Of a stretch of DNA of 64,000 nt, positions 10,906 to 20,163 are shown piece by piece (the stretch's first letter is position 1; every line of letters starts with the position of its first letter). The position numbers were made by a program, and so were the translations under genes. Source of the stretch: Paludisphaera rhizosphaerae (GTDB lineage: Bacteria; Planctomycetota; Planctomycetia; Isosphaerales; Isosphaeraceae); the NCBI RefSeq assembly GCF_011065895.1, contig NZ_JAALCR010000003.1:186001-250000 (forward strand), given 5' to 3'. Under the pieces are notes generated by a model. That model worked only from the letters and a program-made list of their open reading frames with translations, was not told the DNA's origin and made no database searches.

Positions 10906-12978
10906 TCAGTTCGTCGCGGCAGCCCGAACGGGGGCGGCGGCCAGAACCTTGGAACCGAGGGTCAGGTAATCGCCGATGATCCGGAGGATCTCGTCGTTGT
11001 AGTAGTCGCTGACCCAGACCTCGCGTTCCACGTACTTCTTCTTGGCCTTCTTGTCCTTGTTTTCCTTCTCGTCGGCGGCCTTCTCGTCGTCGTCCGGGAT
11101 GAACTCCGCCTTGAACTTGGCCTCGCTGAGCGGGATCGAGTGCTTCGCCTTGCGGTCGACGTACTTCTGGATCCGCTCTTCCTGCTTCTGGAACTTGGCG
11201 TCGTCCTTGCGACGAGCGACCGAACGCGCGTCGAGGGCGGCGACGAGGTCGTCAGGGGTGCGGTTGTAGCTGTCGTGGGGCAGCGGAGCCACCTTGTCGA
11301 ACTTCAGGGCGTTGTCCATCTTGCCCTCGCCCAGATCCATGTAGTCGCGGATCGAGGGAAGGTGGATGTGGGGAGCGACGCCGTTGATCTGGGTGCTGTC
11401 GCCGTTGGCCCGGAAGAACTGCTGGATGGTGAGCTTCAGGGCGCCGCGATTCTTGGCGACCCCGCGATCGCGACGGCGGGCCTGGTCGCCCAGGTTGACG
11501 ATGCTCTGGACGGTTCCCTTGCCGAAGGTGCTGGAGTCGCCGATGATCAGCCCACGGCCGTAGTCGCGGATGACGCCAGCGAAGATCTCCGAGGCGCTGG
11601 CGCTCGACTTGTTGATGATCACGGCGAGCGGCCCGTCCCAGGCCGTCCCCTCATCGTCGTCGTCGAGATGCTTCACGCCCACGGCTTCCTTGATCTGGAC
11701 GACCGGGCCGCTGTCGATGAACAGGCCGGAGAGGGTCTTGGCCTCTTCGAGCAGACCGCCGCCGTTGTCGCGAAGGTCGACGATCACCGCATCGACGCCC
11801 GACTGCTTGAACTCGCCCAGAATCCTGCGGCAGTCGCCCGTGGCCGAGACGGCGTTCGGGTCGCCGCGGAGGATCGCCATCGTGTCGCCGTAGAAGGCGG
11901 GCAGGTTGATGACGCCGATCTTGACCGCCTTGCCGTCGACCTTGGAGTCCAGGATCTTGCCCTTGGCGTGCTGCTCGGTCAGCTCGACCTTCTCGCGGAC
12001 GATCGTGTATTCCTTCCGCTCCTTGGTGCCGGCCGGCTGAACGATCAGGTGGACCGAGGTCCCGCGGGGCCCGCGGATGTGGCGGACGACGTCGCTGAGC
12101 TTCTTCTCGACGAGGTCGATCTCACTGTTGTCGTCGCGGCGGATCGCGACGATCTTGTCGTCGGGTTGGAGCCGGCCGTCCTTGTCGGCGGCCATTCCCG
12201 GAACGACCTCGGCGACCACGGCGTAGCCGTCCTCGGACCGCAGCGAGGCCCCGATCCCTTCCAGCGACAGGTGGAGCTGCTGGTTGAGCATGTCCTCCAG
12301 GTTCTTGGCGCTGAGGTAGGACGAGTGGGGGTCGAAGGTCCGGGTGAGGCTCGACAGGTAGACCTCCAACAGTTCGTTGGAGTCGAACTGGTGGAACAGG
12401 CGGTTGCGATCGCGATAGCGGATCGTCAGCTTCTTGACGACGTCTTCCGGGGTGGTCGAGTCGTCGAGACGGAGCTGCAGCTCCTCGAATTTGAGCTTCT
12501 TCCGCCAGCGCTCGTCGGCCTCGGTCGTGTCCTTGGCGTAGTCGATCTTCTCGGGATCGTCGGTCAGGTACTCGTCGGCCGAGAAGTCCAGAGGCTTGGC
12601 CAGCAACTCGGTGACGGTCTTGTAACGCTCGTCCTGACGCTGCAAGAAGCGCTCGAAGACCTTGCGGGCGAAGTCGATGTTCCCCTCGCGCACCTGGTCG
12701 TCGAGGTCCTTGGCGCTCTTCTTGAATTCCTCAATGTCGGACTTGAGGAAGTAGTACTTCTGGGGGTCCAGATCCTTGAGGAAGTTGTCGCACCACTTGA
12801 CTGCGATCTCGTCGTCGATCACCGGCCGAGCCATGTGACCGCGTTCGAGAAGATCGACGACGGTCTTGGCAATCTCCTGGTCCTCATTGGTCGGCACAGG
12901 GGCCTGCGCCCCCACGATGGCCGCCATCAGGAACAGGACCGCGACCAGCGAGAGCGGACGTAACGCAATTCGGGGCAT
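10906..12978 (-). CDS. S41 family tail-specific protease (Prc/Tsp-like)
   Basis: 690 residues from the ATG at 12978, chosen because it begins a clean Sec signal (MPRIALRPLSLVAVLFLMAAIVGAQA); the open frame extends 39 codons upstream. The long helical N-terminal region, the PDZ domain (HLSLEGIGASLRSEDGYAVV ... GRLQPDDKIVAI) and the Lys/Asp/Glu-rich C-terminal extension follow the Prc/Tsp layout. The catalytic Ser461 lies in SSASASEIFAG and Lys487 in TFGKGTVQ. It is expected to degrade or trim misfolded periplasmic proteins. It stands alone on the minus strand with its own candidate promoter (13040-13068). The C-terminal ~100 residues are highly charged (KKAKKKYVEREVWVSDYY). Confidence 0.92.
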   Translation of the reverse strand: MPRIALRPLSLVAVLFLMAAIVGAQAPVPTNEDQEIAKTVVDLLERGHMARPVIDDEIAVKWCDNFLKDLDPQKYYFLKSDIEEFKKSAKDLDDQVREGNIDFARKVFERFLQRQDERYKTVTELLAKPLDFSADEYLTDDPEKIDYAKDTTEADERWRKKLKFEELQLRLDDSTTPEDVVKKLTIRYRDRNRLFHQFDSNELLEVYLSSLTRTFDPHSSYLSAKNLEDMLNQQLHLSLEGIGASLRSEDGYAVVAEVVPGMAADKDGRLQPDDKIVAIRRDDNSEIDLVEKKLSDVVRHIRGPRGTSVHLIVQPAGTKERKEYTIVREKVELTEQHAKGKILDSKVDGKAVKIGVINLPAFYGDTMAILRGDPNAVSATGDCRRILGEFKQSGVDAVIVDLRDNGGGLLEEAKTLSGLFIDSGPVVQIKEAVGVKHLDDDDEGTAWDGPLAVIINKSSASASEIFAGVIRDYGRGLIIGDSSTFGKGTVQSIVNLGDQARRRDRGVAKNRGALKLTIQQFFRANGDSTQINGVAPHIHLPSIRDYMDLGEGKMDNALKFDKVAPLPHDSYNRTPDDLVAALDARSVARRKDDAKFQKQEERIQKYVDRKAKHSIPLSEAKFKAEFIPDDDEKAADEKENKDKKAKKKYVEREVWVSDYYNDEILRIIGDYLTLGSKVLAAAPVRAAATN

Positions 12979-13039
12979 AGAGTTGTGTTCCTGGAACCTG
13001 GCGTTGAGGTGTGCAGAAGAAACCCAGGCCGTCAAGCTA

Positions 13040-13068
13040 ATATTAGCCCTGGGTTGAGATCCCGACAA
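13040..13068 (-). promoter_or_regulatory. candidate promoter for the Prc-like protease
   Basis: On the minus strand: -35 TTGTCG (13063-13068), 17-base spacer, -10 TAATAT (13040-13045), about 60 bases before the chosen ATG at 12978. Each hexamer matches the sigma70 consensus at four of six positions, in an AT-richer patch than its surroundings. Confidence 0.4.
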
Positions 13069-13345
13069 GGTCGTCCCTACATTCAGACGAATCACTGCAA
13101 CCGGCGTCGACAGGCCTTATCGGCAACAGCATTACGACGGCGACATCTCTTTTTCGACGGCGGCGGTCGGTCGGTTCGGATCAATCTCCAGAGTTTGACG
13201 CCTCCCACGTGAGGTCACGCCCGGCCCACGCCCCGCGCCGGTTGATGAAGAATGGAATAAAAGCTCAAGACGAAGGGTTCGGATCGCCGAGGATGAGAGA
13301 TGAGGCGAGGACTATCTCCACGCCCCCTCCACCGAGACGTGCACC

Positions 13346-14164
13346 ATGAACCGCCAAGTATTACCCAGCATGCTGCTGAGCGTGTTCATCGTCTGCTTCT
13401 TCGCGGTCGTCCTCCGGCCGATCGAACCTCCCGGCGGTCGCCCCCAAGATCAGGCGTCCCCCGCTGCACCGACCGAGGAATCCGCCCCTCCGGCCGGCGA
13501 TTCGACGAACCCCCAGGACTCACCACCGAGCGCTCCGCCGCCCGCCCCTGCATCGTCCCAGCCGTCGCCCCCAGCGGACCAGAGCAGCCGCGAGGAGCCT
13601 GCTGCGGCCGAGGCGGAAACCTCGCCGGCCCGCGCTCCCGCATCGGCGTCCGTCTCGGCGGTGGTCGGCGATAAGCCCGTGGTCGCCTCGCCGGCCCCCC
13701 CCGCGGTACGGCCTGGGGAGAAAACGGAACTCATCGCGGCCGCCGCCGCAACGTCGCCGACGCCCTCCCCTGCACCTGCGGCCGCCCCCACAGCCACCGC
13801 CGCTGTGCCATCGAAGCCCGTCGTCGCACACACTCCAGCACAGCGGACGATGGAGGCCCCGGTTCGGCTCGCCAGCACTCCCACGCCGAAGCGTGCGCCG
13901 CCCGTCGTGGCCCCCGAACCTGACGTTGCTCCTCGGATCGTCACGCCGGAGCCCGTCGCACCTGAGCCCGAGGCGCCCGTGACGATCCCCAGGGGCGAGC
14001 CGGAATCGACTGTGTCGACTGAAGGAGAGACTCTCGAAGACGTGGCGATCCGCGTCTACGGAACTCCCGGGGCGTTGGACACCCTTCGGCAGGCGAACCC
14101 GGAAGTCGAGTCGCGACGCGGGGCGCTTCGCAACGGGACGTTGCTCTGGACCCCGCCGCGCTGA
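13346..14164 (+). CDS. Pro/Ala-rich membrane-anchored protein with C-terminal LysM-like/tail-X domain
   Basis: 272 residues. A single N-terminal hydrophobic segment (MLLSVFIVCFFAVVL) acts as signal or anchor. Residues about 30-215 are an extended low-complexity linker of Pro, Ala, Ser, Thr and Glu. The last 50 residues are compact: ESTVSTEGETLEDVAIRVYG ... LDTLRQANPEVESRRGALRNG. This has the 'baseplate/tail X' or LysM shape (a start word, 'VYG', 'LRQANP', then GTLLWTP) and may bind glycan or cell-wall-like polymer. Its role is unknown. It is convergent with the transglutaminase gene, and a short hairpin covers both stop regions. Confidence 0.75.
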   Translation: MNRQVLPSMLLSVFIVCFFAVVLRPIEPPGGRPQDQASPAAPTEESAPPAGDSTNPQDSPPSAPPPAPASSQPSPPADQSSREEPAAAEAETSPARAPASASVSAVVGDKPVVASPAPPAVRPGEKTELIAAAAATSPTPSPAPAAAPTATAAVPSKPVVAHTPAQRTMEAPVRLASTPTPKRAPPVVAPEPDVAPRIVTPEPVAPEPEAPVTIPRGEPESTVSTEGETLEDVAIRVYGTPGALDTLRQANPEVESRRGALRNGTLLWTPPR

Positions 14165-14180
14165 GGCGGGCAAGCCTCAG
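14161..14180. terminator. short hairpin shared by two convergent stops
   Basis: CTGAGGC (14161-14167) pairs with GCCTCAG (14174-14180) around a 6-base loop. It overlaps the plus-strand stop (14162-14164) and the end of the minus-strand gene (14177). Only 7 bp, so moderate at best. Confidence 0.35.
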
Positions 14181-16423
14181 CCGGCGGCGGGCTCGTTCAG
14201 GCGGGCCTCCAGCCGGTCGAGACTCCGCTCCAACTCGGCGAGAGTCTCCGGCGGCAGGTCGCGATGGCCGAAGCGGACCTGATAGAAAGCCTCAACGACC
14301 TTCTCGGGAAGTTCGGCGACCTCTCGCCGGCCTTCACCCTGCCCGCTGAGAAATCGATAGGCGCGATGGGCGAATTCGTTCTGGGTCTCGGCCGGGGACC
14401 TCTTCAGGTCGTACTGGGCCAGGAGGTGCGCCAATCGACGGTAAAAATGGGTTCCCGGCGTGGCGCCGGCGGCGTCGTCGATCGGCCCTCGCCACCAGAC
14501 GAGAAGCCGCTTGATTAGCCAGATCGCCCCCTTGGTCAGCGCGGCGACGAGGCAGAGGACCAGGAACGAGACGATGAACCCCTTGATGCTGATGAGCGAC
14601 TGAAGATTGCGGAAATGGAAGAGTCCCGCGAAGGTCTCCGCGGCCCAGTGCCACATGATCACGTAGCCGTCCCGGATCTTCTGAAACATCAGCTTCAAAG
14701 GACTGTAAAGCCGAGCCTGACGGTTCGAGTCATAGCCGAGGATGTAGAAGACCCAGATGTAGCGGAAGAGGTCCGTGAAGCCTCGGAAGTTCGAGGAGAT
14801 GCCGCCGACCTGCGCGATTGACTTTTCACGTTCGTTGCCTGGAGTCGGATCGAGGGAGAGCCAGATCGGCCGGCCCTCCGCATCTCGCCCGAGATAGGCT
14901 TCCACCCAACTGTGAGCGTGCTTCTGCCGAACGGTCATCGATTGGGTGAAGTCGTTCCAGTCCCCTCCCTTGAAGCCGTTGACCAACCTCGAAGGGATGT
15001 CGACGGTGCGGAGCAACAGCGCGAGGGCGCTGGCAAAGTACTCGCAGTGCCCCTGCTTGCGGTTGACCAGAAAGTCGACGACCGGGTCGATCGAGGGGTC
15101 GACGACGTTCATCTCCAGAGAGTAGGCGAAGACCGACGGATCGAGCAGAAAGGCTTCCAGAGCCATGGCGCGACGCTTGACGACGTCCGGGCCTTCGCCG
15201 GTGATTTTGTCGAGGACGGGCTTCGCGATGGCGGCCAGACGCGGACGAACGTCGTCCGGAACCTCCAGCAGGACGTTCTTGATTCGGTCCTCGGTCGGCG
15301 CGACCTCGCCGACCTGAGGGACGGTCGGATCGGGGTCGGAGATCACCTCGTAATCGAAGGAGCCGCGTCCTTCGGGCCGGAAGGCGGTCCCCTCGGGCGG
15401 GTTCAACTGGGGTGGGACTCGCGGATTACCCTCGACCGCGACGAACGGCCGGATGCCGAAGAGCGTCTGGGAGTCGTTGGGCTCCAGCTTGATCGTCTGT
15501 CGAAGAACCTTGCGACGGCCGTGGTAGCTGGGGAACGTTCGCATCATCGTCGAGCGCAAGGCCTGACGACGCCAACGACCCTTGTCATAATTGTTCAGTG
15601 TCACCCCGCGCCAGAGGGGTTCGGCCGGGGGCGCTGTGGGGGCTTTCTCCCCATCGCTGAACTCCACCGTCATGACCGGCGTGTCGTTCTCGAGGATCTC
15701 GCCAAGCTGTCCCAGGGCCACTTCCTCGTCGAAGCCGGTCAGATGCTTCACAGTCGGCGTCCCGAAGCGGGAACGCGCCGCGCCCTGCTGACGCGGCAGG
15801 AGGAGGAAGACGAAAAAGCCCAGAGCCAGAGTCATCGCGAGAACCCGGAGCGTCGCCGCGAAATAGGCTGAGTCGAACAGGCTTGTGTACGGGTCCCTCG
15901 GAAGCGGCTGCATGGGGGCGCGGGTCTTCACGTCCGGAGCAAGGAACCGCCGCGCCTCGCGCTGGAGGAAGAACTGCCCCAGAACCCAAACGGCCAGCAC
16001 GGCCCACACGAACAACCAGACGCCCACCTGATCGCCGACGTTGATGACGGAGCCGATCAGGACCTGCATCAGTCCCACCATGAACAACACCCAGTCGTCC
16101 TCGATCGACTTGGGTAGGAAATACTTGATGAGCTGAAGCGAGATCAGCCAGTGGCCCAGGCAACGGATGGCCTGGTTTTCGTCGAGCGAATACTCCAGAT
16201 AGAGCAACCCCAGCGAGCCGATCCCCAGCAATGTGGCCAGGCCCCGTGGCAGCGACCACCCCGGGTTGCGATCCACGGTGAAGAAGGCGATGAAACCCGC
16301 GACGGCGACCAGCGGCGGCAGGAACCAGCCGCCGCGGTCGTCGGTTGGGTCGGCGCACATGGCGGTGGAGGCCGCCGTGAGCATGAGGTAATAGCTGGCG
16401 CGATAGACGAGATAGCTGTTCAC
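14177..16423 (-). CDS. transglutaminase-like membrane protein, TgpA family (DUF3488 + transglutaminase core + DUF4129)
   Basis: 748 residues. Residues about 1-235 contain six to seven hydrophobic helices (DUF3488/TgpA N-terminal part). The transglutaminase core has the catalytic triad Cys460 (KQGHCEYFASALALLL), His504 (KHAHSWVEAYL) and Asp525 (LSLDPTP). A further membrane helix at about residues 605-630 (GFIVSFLVLCLVAAL) is followed by a soluble C-terminal DUF4129-like region. The family is thought to act on periplasmic proteins or peptides. It overlaps the upstream DUF58 gene by 4 bases and sits third in a MoxR-DUF58-TgpA operon, a widely conserved trio whose exact substrate is unsettled. 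Confidence 0.9.
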   Translation of the reverse strand: MNSYLVYRASYYLMLTAASTAMCADPTDDRGGWFLPPLVAVAGFIAFFTVDRNPGWSLPRGLATLLGIGSLGLLYLEYSLDENQAIRCLGHWLISLQLIKYFLPKSIEDDWVLFMVGLMQVLIGSVINVGDQVGVWLFVWAVLAVWVLGQFFLQREARRFLAPDVKTRAPMQPLPRDPYTSLFDSAYFAATLRVLAMTLALGFFVFLLLPRQQGAARSRFGTPTVKHLTGFDEEVALGQLGEILENDTPVMTVEFSDGEKAPTAPPAEPLWRGVTLNNYDKGRWRRQALRSTMMRTFPSYHGRRKVLRQTIKLEPNDSQTLFGIRPFVAVEGNPRVPPQLNPPEGTAFRPEGRGSFDYEVISDPDPTVPQVGEVAPTEDRIKNVLLEVPDDVRPRLAAIAKPVLDKITGEGPDVVKRRAMALEAFLLDPSVFAYSLEMNVVDPSIDPVVDFLVNRKQGHCEYFASALALLLRTVDIPSRLVNGFKGGDWNDFTQSMTVRQKHAHSWVEAYLGRDAEGRPIWLSLDPTPGNEREKSIAQVGGISSNFRGFTDLFRYIWVFYILGYDSNRQARLYSPLKLMFQKIRDGYVIMWHWAAETFAGLFHFRNLQSLISIKGFIVSFLVLCLVAALTKGAIWLIKRLLVWWRGPIDDAAGATPGTHFYRRLAHLLAQYDLKRSPAETQNEFAHRAYRFLSGQGEGRREVAELPEKVVEAFYQVRFGHRDLPPETLAELERSLDRLEARLNEPAAG

Positions 16424-17868
16424 GACCGCCCTCCCCGCCAGGCCCGCCAGGCTGGCGGTCCATCGGATTTCACGGTCTCCTCGATGATGACGCCGCTGTC
16501 CTCGGGCTCGCCCGAGAAGAGCCCTCGGCGGCGTTCCTCCTGGCTGCTCATCCGGTCGGCTTCGGCGTTGGAGACCCGCTGTTCCAGCAGGTTGCGAGTA
16601 TCGGCCTCGGCGAACTGGATCAGGCCGTCGAGTTCGCCTTGCGCGGCGTTGAACGCCAGCACACGTCCGGCCAGGTTTCGGGCCGAGGCCGCGTTCACTC
16701 GCGTCGACCGCTCGGCCTCTTCCATCAGGTTGATCGGCCGGGTCGAGGCGACGATCAGGAGTGCGTCGCGGACCGTCGCCGACGGCAGGGCGTCGAGCAG
16801 TTCAGCCACTCCTCCTTCATTGACCGGCCGGAGCACGGCGAGTTGTTCCAGCAGCTCATGGAGGAGCTTGACCGAGGCCGGCCCCTGAATCACGCCCGGA
16901 GTGGACCCGGTCCATCCCATGACGAGCCGCCGGCCCTGGCGACGGCAGGTCTCCAGGCAGACCGTCGCCGCGAACGAGATCGCCTGTTCAACGGCCTCGC
17001 GTTGCTGGGGAGAGACCTTGGTGCGAGGAAGCCAGGGGTCGATCAGGATCGCCAGATCCTGTTCGTTCTGCTGCTCGAACTCCTTGACCATCAGCTCGCC
17101 GCGACGGGCGGAGGTCCGCCAGTGGATCCACCGGGGGCTGTCGCCCGATCGATAGTCACGCAGGCCGTGATATTCTTCCTGCTGGGCCGATCGGTCGTGC
17201 CTTCTCCCCAGGCGGTTCTCGCTGGTCTGGCGTTGAAGCTGAAACCAGCGACGGGTGAGCCGCCCAATTCGCGGGTAGATGTAGAGCGGCTCGGGCATCG
17301 GCAGCGTGACGCGGCGTTCGACGATCCCGAAGGGGGAGCGAGTCCCGAGATCGAGGTTCTGGAATCGGTACTTCCCGCGTCGCGGCGGCTCTCCCTGCCA
17401 GCGATTCCGCGCGCGGTCGCGTGCGGCGACTCGCGGGAAGAAACTCCGGGGCGAGAGGGCCGCTCCGGTCGCCCCGCGTTCGGCTGAGACCAGTTGATCC
17501 TCGACGAACACGGCGAGCGCGGCCATGCGTCGTCGGCCGTTCTCAAGCGTGTAGTCGACGACCAGGGGGTCGCCCGCGAAGACGTAACCGGGGCTGCGAC
17601 GGATCACGCTCAACCGACGCAGCATCGCGCGGCTGCCGAACCATGAGGCGACGAACGGACCAGCGGCGGTGGTGGCGACCAGCAAGATCAGGTTGATCTG
17701 CTGGAGCATTCCCGCCGCCAGCAGGACCAGCATCACCAGAAAGTAGCCCAGGCCCTCGCGGGTGACGATCGTCCGCTCGGTCGGCACCAGGGCCTGCATC
17801 AATCCCTTGGCGATGCGGCCGGCGCGCCCGCCGGAACGGACGGGCCTGGCTTTCTCGTCCATGCTCAT
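16420..17868 (-). CDS. DUF58 domain-containing protein
   Basis: 482 residues. Two adjacent membrane helices lie at about residues 35-85 (GYFLVMLVLLAAGMLQQINLI ...). The DUF58 signature appears in the middle: GLRDYRSGDSPRWIHWRTSARRGELMVKEFE. It then continues into a vWA-like domain (DLAILIDPW). DUF58 proteins work with MoxR ATPases, probably as vWA-type partners in assembly or maturation of envelope components. Start: two ATGs (17868, 17862); the first is taken. The stop overlaps the next start by 4 bases, so translation of the transglutaminase is likely coupled. A gap of about 80 bases separates it from moxR upstream. Confidence 0.9.
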   Translation of the reverse strand: MSMDEKARPVRSGGRAGRIAKGLMQALVPTERTIVTREGLGYFLVMLVLLAAGMLQQINLILLVATTAAGPFVASWFGSRAMLRRLSVIRRSPGYVFAGDPLVVDYTLENGRRRMAALAVFVEDQLVSAERGATGAALSPRSFFPRVAARDRARNRWQGEPPRRGKYRFQNLDLGTRSPFGIVERRVTLPMPEPLYIYPRIGRLTRRWFQLQRQTSENRLGRRHDRSAQQEEYHGLRDYRSGDSPRWIHWRTSARRGELMVKEFEQQNEQDLAILIDPWLPRTKVSPQQREAVEQAISFAATVCLETCRRQGRRLVMGWTGSTPGVIQGPASVKLLHELLEQLAVLRPVNEGGVAELLDALPSATVRDALLIVASTRPINLMEEAERSTRVNAASARNLAGRVLAFNAAQGELDGLIQFAEADTRNLLEQRVSNAEADRMSSQEERRRGLFSGEPEDSGVIIEETVKSDGPPAWRAWRGGRS

Positions 17869-17948
17869 CGCTCGATCCCCCCGGTCGGCTGGAACGTCTT
17901 TGGGCTCTCGCCCCGCCGGCGTCGTGGGGCGGAGCCGCTCCGGTCAGG

Positions 17949-18926
17949 TCAGGTCGGGACTTTGACGCGGTCGACGATGTCCCGAATGATGGCCTCGGCC
18001 GCCCCGAACTCGCCGGCCTGCAAGAACGACTTGCCCAGGACGCGGTGAGCCAGCACGGGGACCGCCAGGGTCTTCACGTCGTCCGGCACCACGAAATCCC
18101 GTCCCGAGACCAGCGCCAGCCCCTGAGCCGCGCGGTAGAGCGTCAACGCACCTCGCGTGCTGACGCCGACGTGCAGATCTTCGCTCCGCCGGGTAAGGTG
18201 AACCACGTCCAGCAAGTAGTCGACGATCGCCTCGTCGACGCGGACCCGGCGCACGCCCTCCTGGAGCCGCACCACGTCGGAGGCCGTGAGAACGGGCTTC
18301 AACGCCTTGACCGGCTCGCCGGATCGGTGGTCGTGCAACAGCCGGCGTTCCTCGGACCGGATCGGGTAGCCCATACGGATCCGGATCATGAAGCGGTCGA
18401 GCTGGCTCTCGGGCAGAATGTAGGTCCCCTCGAATTCGTAGGGGTTCTGCGTCGCCAGCACGATGAACGGCTGATGGAGCGGGTAGGTCACACCTTCGAC
18501 CGACACCTGGCGATCAGCCATCGCCTCCAGCAGCGCGCTTTGGGTTCGCGGGGTGGTGCGGTTGATCTCGTCGGCGAGCACGACGTTCGCGAAGAGCGGC
18601 CCGGGCTTGAAGACGAACTCGCTCGACGGCGCGTGGAAAACGCTCGAACCCAGCACGTCCGACGGCAGAAGGTCGGGGGTGAACTGGATTCGCCGGAACG
18701 AACAGTCGATACTGGCCGCAAGGGCTCGCGCCAGCAGCGTCTTGCCCACGCCTGGGACGTCTTCGACCAGCACGTGCCCCTGCGCCAGCAGTGCGACCAC
18801 GGCGAGCTTGATCGACTCGGCTTTGCCAAGCACCACCAGACCGACATTCTCCAGCAGCCGGCTCGTCAGTGCGTAAAGGTCTTCCTGGGCGGGGGAAGCG
18901 GCTTCAGTGGTGTGCTGTGGGGTCAT
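17949..18926 (-). CDS. MoxR family AAA+ ATPase
   Basis: 325 residues from ATG 18926; the open frame runs 18 codons further, but a promoter-like site lies there. Walker A DVPGVGKT is at residues 56-63, Walker B VVLADEINRTTPRTQSALLEAM follows, and the MoxR-typical EGVTYPLHQPFIVLATQNP sensor stretch is present. The C-terminal lid helix ends SFLQAGEFGAAEAIIRDIVDRV. MoxR proteins act as chaperone-like ATPases with vWA/DUF58 partners. It is the first gene of the operon with DUF58 and TgpA. The divergent glycosyltransferase starts 138 bases away. Confidence 0.93.
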   Translation of the reverse strand: MTPQHTTEAASPAQEDLYALTSRLLENVGLVVLGKAESIKLAVVALLAQGHVLVEDVPGVGKTLLARALAASIDCSFRRIQFTPDLLPSDVLGSSVFHAPSSEFVFKPGPLFANVVLADEINRTTPRTQSALLEAMADRQVSVEGVTYPLHQPFIVLATQNPYEFEGTYILPESQLDRFMIRIRMGYPIRSEERRLLHDHRSGEPVKALKPVLTASDVVRLQEGVRRVRVDEAIVDYLLDVVHLTRRSEDLHVGVSTRGALTLYRAAQGLALVSGRDFVVPDDVKTLAVPVLAHRVLGKSFLQAGEFGAAEAIIRDIVDRVKVPT

Positions 18927-18978
18927 TCCGAGGATCCGAGAGTGCTGCGGACGGCCGGGTGCGATCCTGACGGTTCCC

Positions 18979-19008
18979 ACTATAATCCAGACGCGATCTG
19001 AATTCCAA
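18979..19008 (-). promoter_or_regulatory. candidate promoter of the moxR operon
   Basis: Minus strand: -35 TTGGAA (19003-19008), 18-base spacer, -10 TATAGT (18979-18984). A start site would fall near 18972, about 45 bases before the moxR ATG. The same site reads TATAAT on the plus strand, but without a good -35 for the divergent gene. Confidence 0.45.
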
Positions 19009-19063
19009 CGTCCGCGCGAGTCGGCGACGACAAGCGTCCCGGGAATCCGGGGAGAGGGGGCCG

Positions 19064-20163
19064 GTGACGGAAGGCGACGGCGGCGAAACGCCCCTGGACG
19101 TGCTCATCCTGGCGGGGAAACTGGGCCTGGACGACGACGGCTGGCCGCTGGGGCCGCTGCTCGATCGGTTGGAGCGCCGTGGAATCGCCCCGCGCGTCGT
19201 CTGCTCCGGCCGTGCCGACGCTCCGACCGACCCTCGGATCCTGGAGTTTCCCGGACTCAACCGACGCTGGTTCCAGTCGTTGGCGATCCGACGGCTTTTC
19301 CACGGGCGTTCCGTTCCTCGACCCGCGGTTCTGCACGCACTCCATGAGGAAACCGCCTCGGCCGCCCTGGCCATGGCCGAAACCTGGCAGCTTCCCTACG
19401 TCCAGACTGTAGACGATTTTCTGACGGCTGAGGCCGGACTACGCATCAGCCGCCGATGGCTGCACGCATTCGTCGTCCCAGGCGACGAACTCCGCGAGGT
19501 TCTGATCGACGACCTTGGCGTCCCCCAGGACCGAGTCTCCGTCATCGCCCCCGGGATCGTCGTCGAGCCTCCCCCGCCCCGTTCCAGGGGGACGCGCGTC
19601 CTGGTGGCGGGCGTGGCGGGGCCGCCGCTGGCGGAGACCGGCTTCGCCGCTTTTTTGGAGGCCGCCCGGATCGCCCTGAATCGCGGTCGCGACCTGGAAT
19701 TCCTGATCGCCGTGCAGGGCGGGGATTCGATCGAGGTCCGTCGACACGCCCTGGCGCTCGGCATTCAGGAACGCGTGACGATGACCGATTTCGACGTCGT
19801 CGGCCCGCGCCTTTGGTCGGTCCTCGACGTTTATTGCCAGCCCTCGCTAGGCCCCAGCGCCGGAAGGACGTTGACGCTCGCCCTGGCGCACGGGGTTCCC
19901 TGCGTCGCGGCCGACGTGCGCGGGCTCCGCGGCCTGATCCGGCCGGGGAAGTCCGGTCTGCTGGTCCCCCCGACGATCCGCCGGCCCTGGCCGACGCCAT
20001 CCTCCGCCTGCTTGACCACCCCGATTTCGCTCGCGAGCTCGGCGAGGCCGCGCGGGACGACCTTCACGAAAGGTTCGACCTCGACGCCGAGGCCGATGGC
20101 CTGGCCGACCTCTATCGCCGCGCCGCCGCCGAGCCCCATGCCGGGATGTCGTCCAGATCCTGA
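19064..20163 (+). CDS. glycosyltransferase (GT4-like), apparent single-base frameshift near the C-terminus
   Basis: Starts at GTG 19064 after GGAGAGGGGG. The N-terminal half reads DVLILAGKLGLDDDGWPLGPLLDRLERRG, a typical GT-B opening. The C-terminal half has LALAHGVPCVAADVRGLRGLIRPGKSGLLVPP, the donor-binding motif of GT4 enzymes. Directly after this, at a run of six C (19966-19971), the frame goes wrong and would read Arg/Pro/Ser-rich nonsense to 20332. In the -1 frame the family ending continues: DDPPALADAILRLLDHPDFARE ... AAAEPHAGMSSRS, with stop at 20163. One extra C restores a protein of about 366 residues. It is either a sequencing error or a real or phase-variable mutation. The restored gene overlaps the convergent membrane gene by 52 bases. 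Acceptor unknown. Confidence 0.78.

Noticed and set aside
10882-12963. 693-codon plus-strand open frame across the Prc-like protease
   Set aside because: It is the antisense shadow of a well-supported S41 protease; residues are Val/Leu/Asp-rich without motifs.
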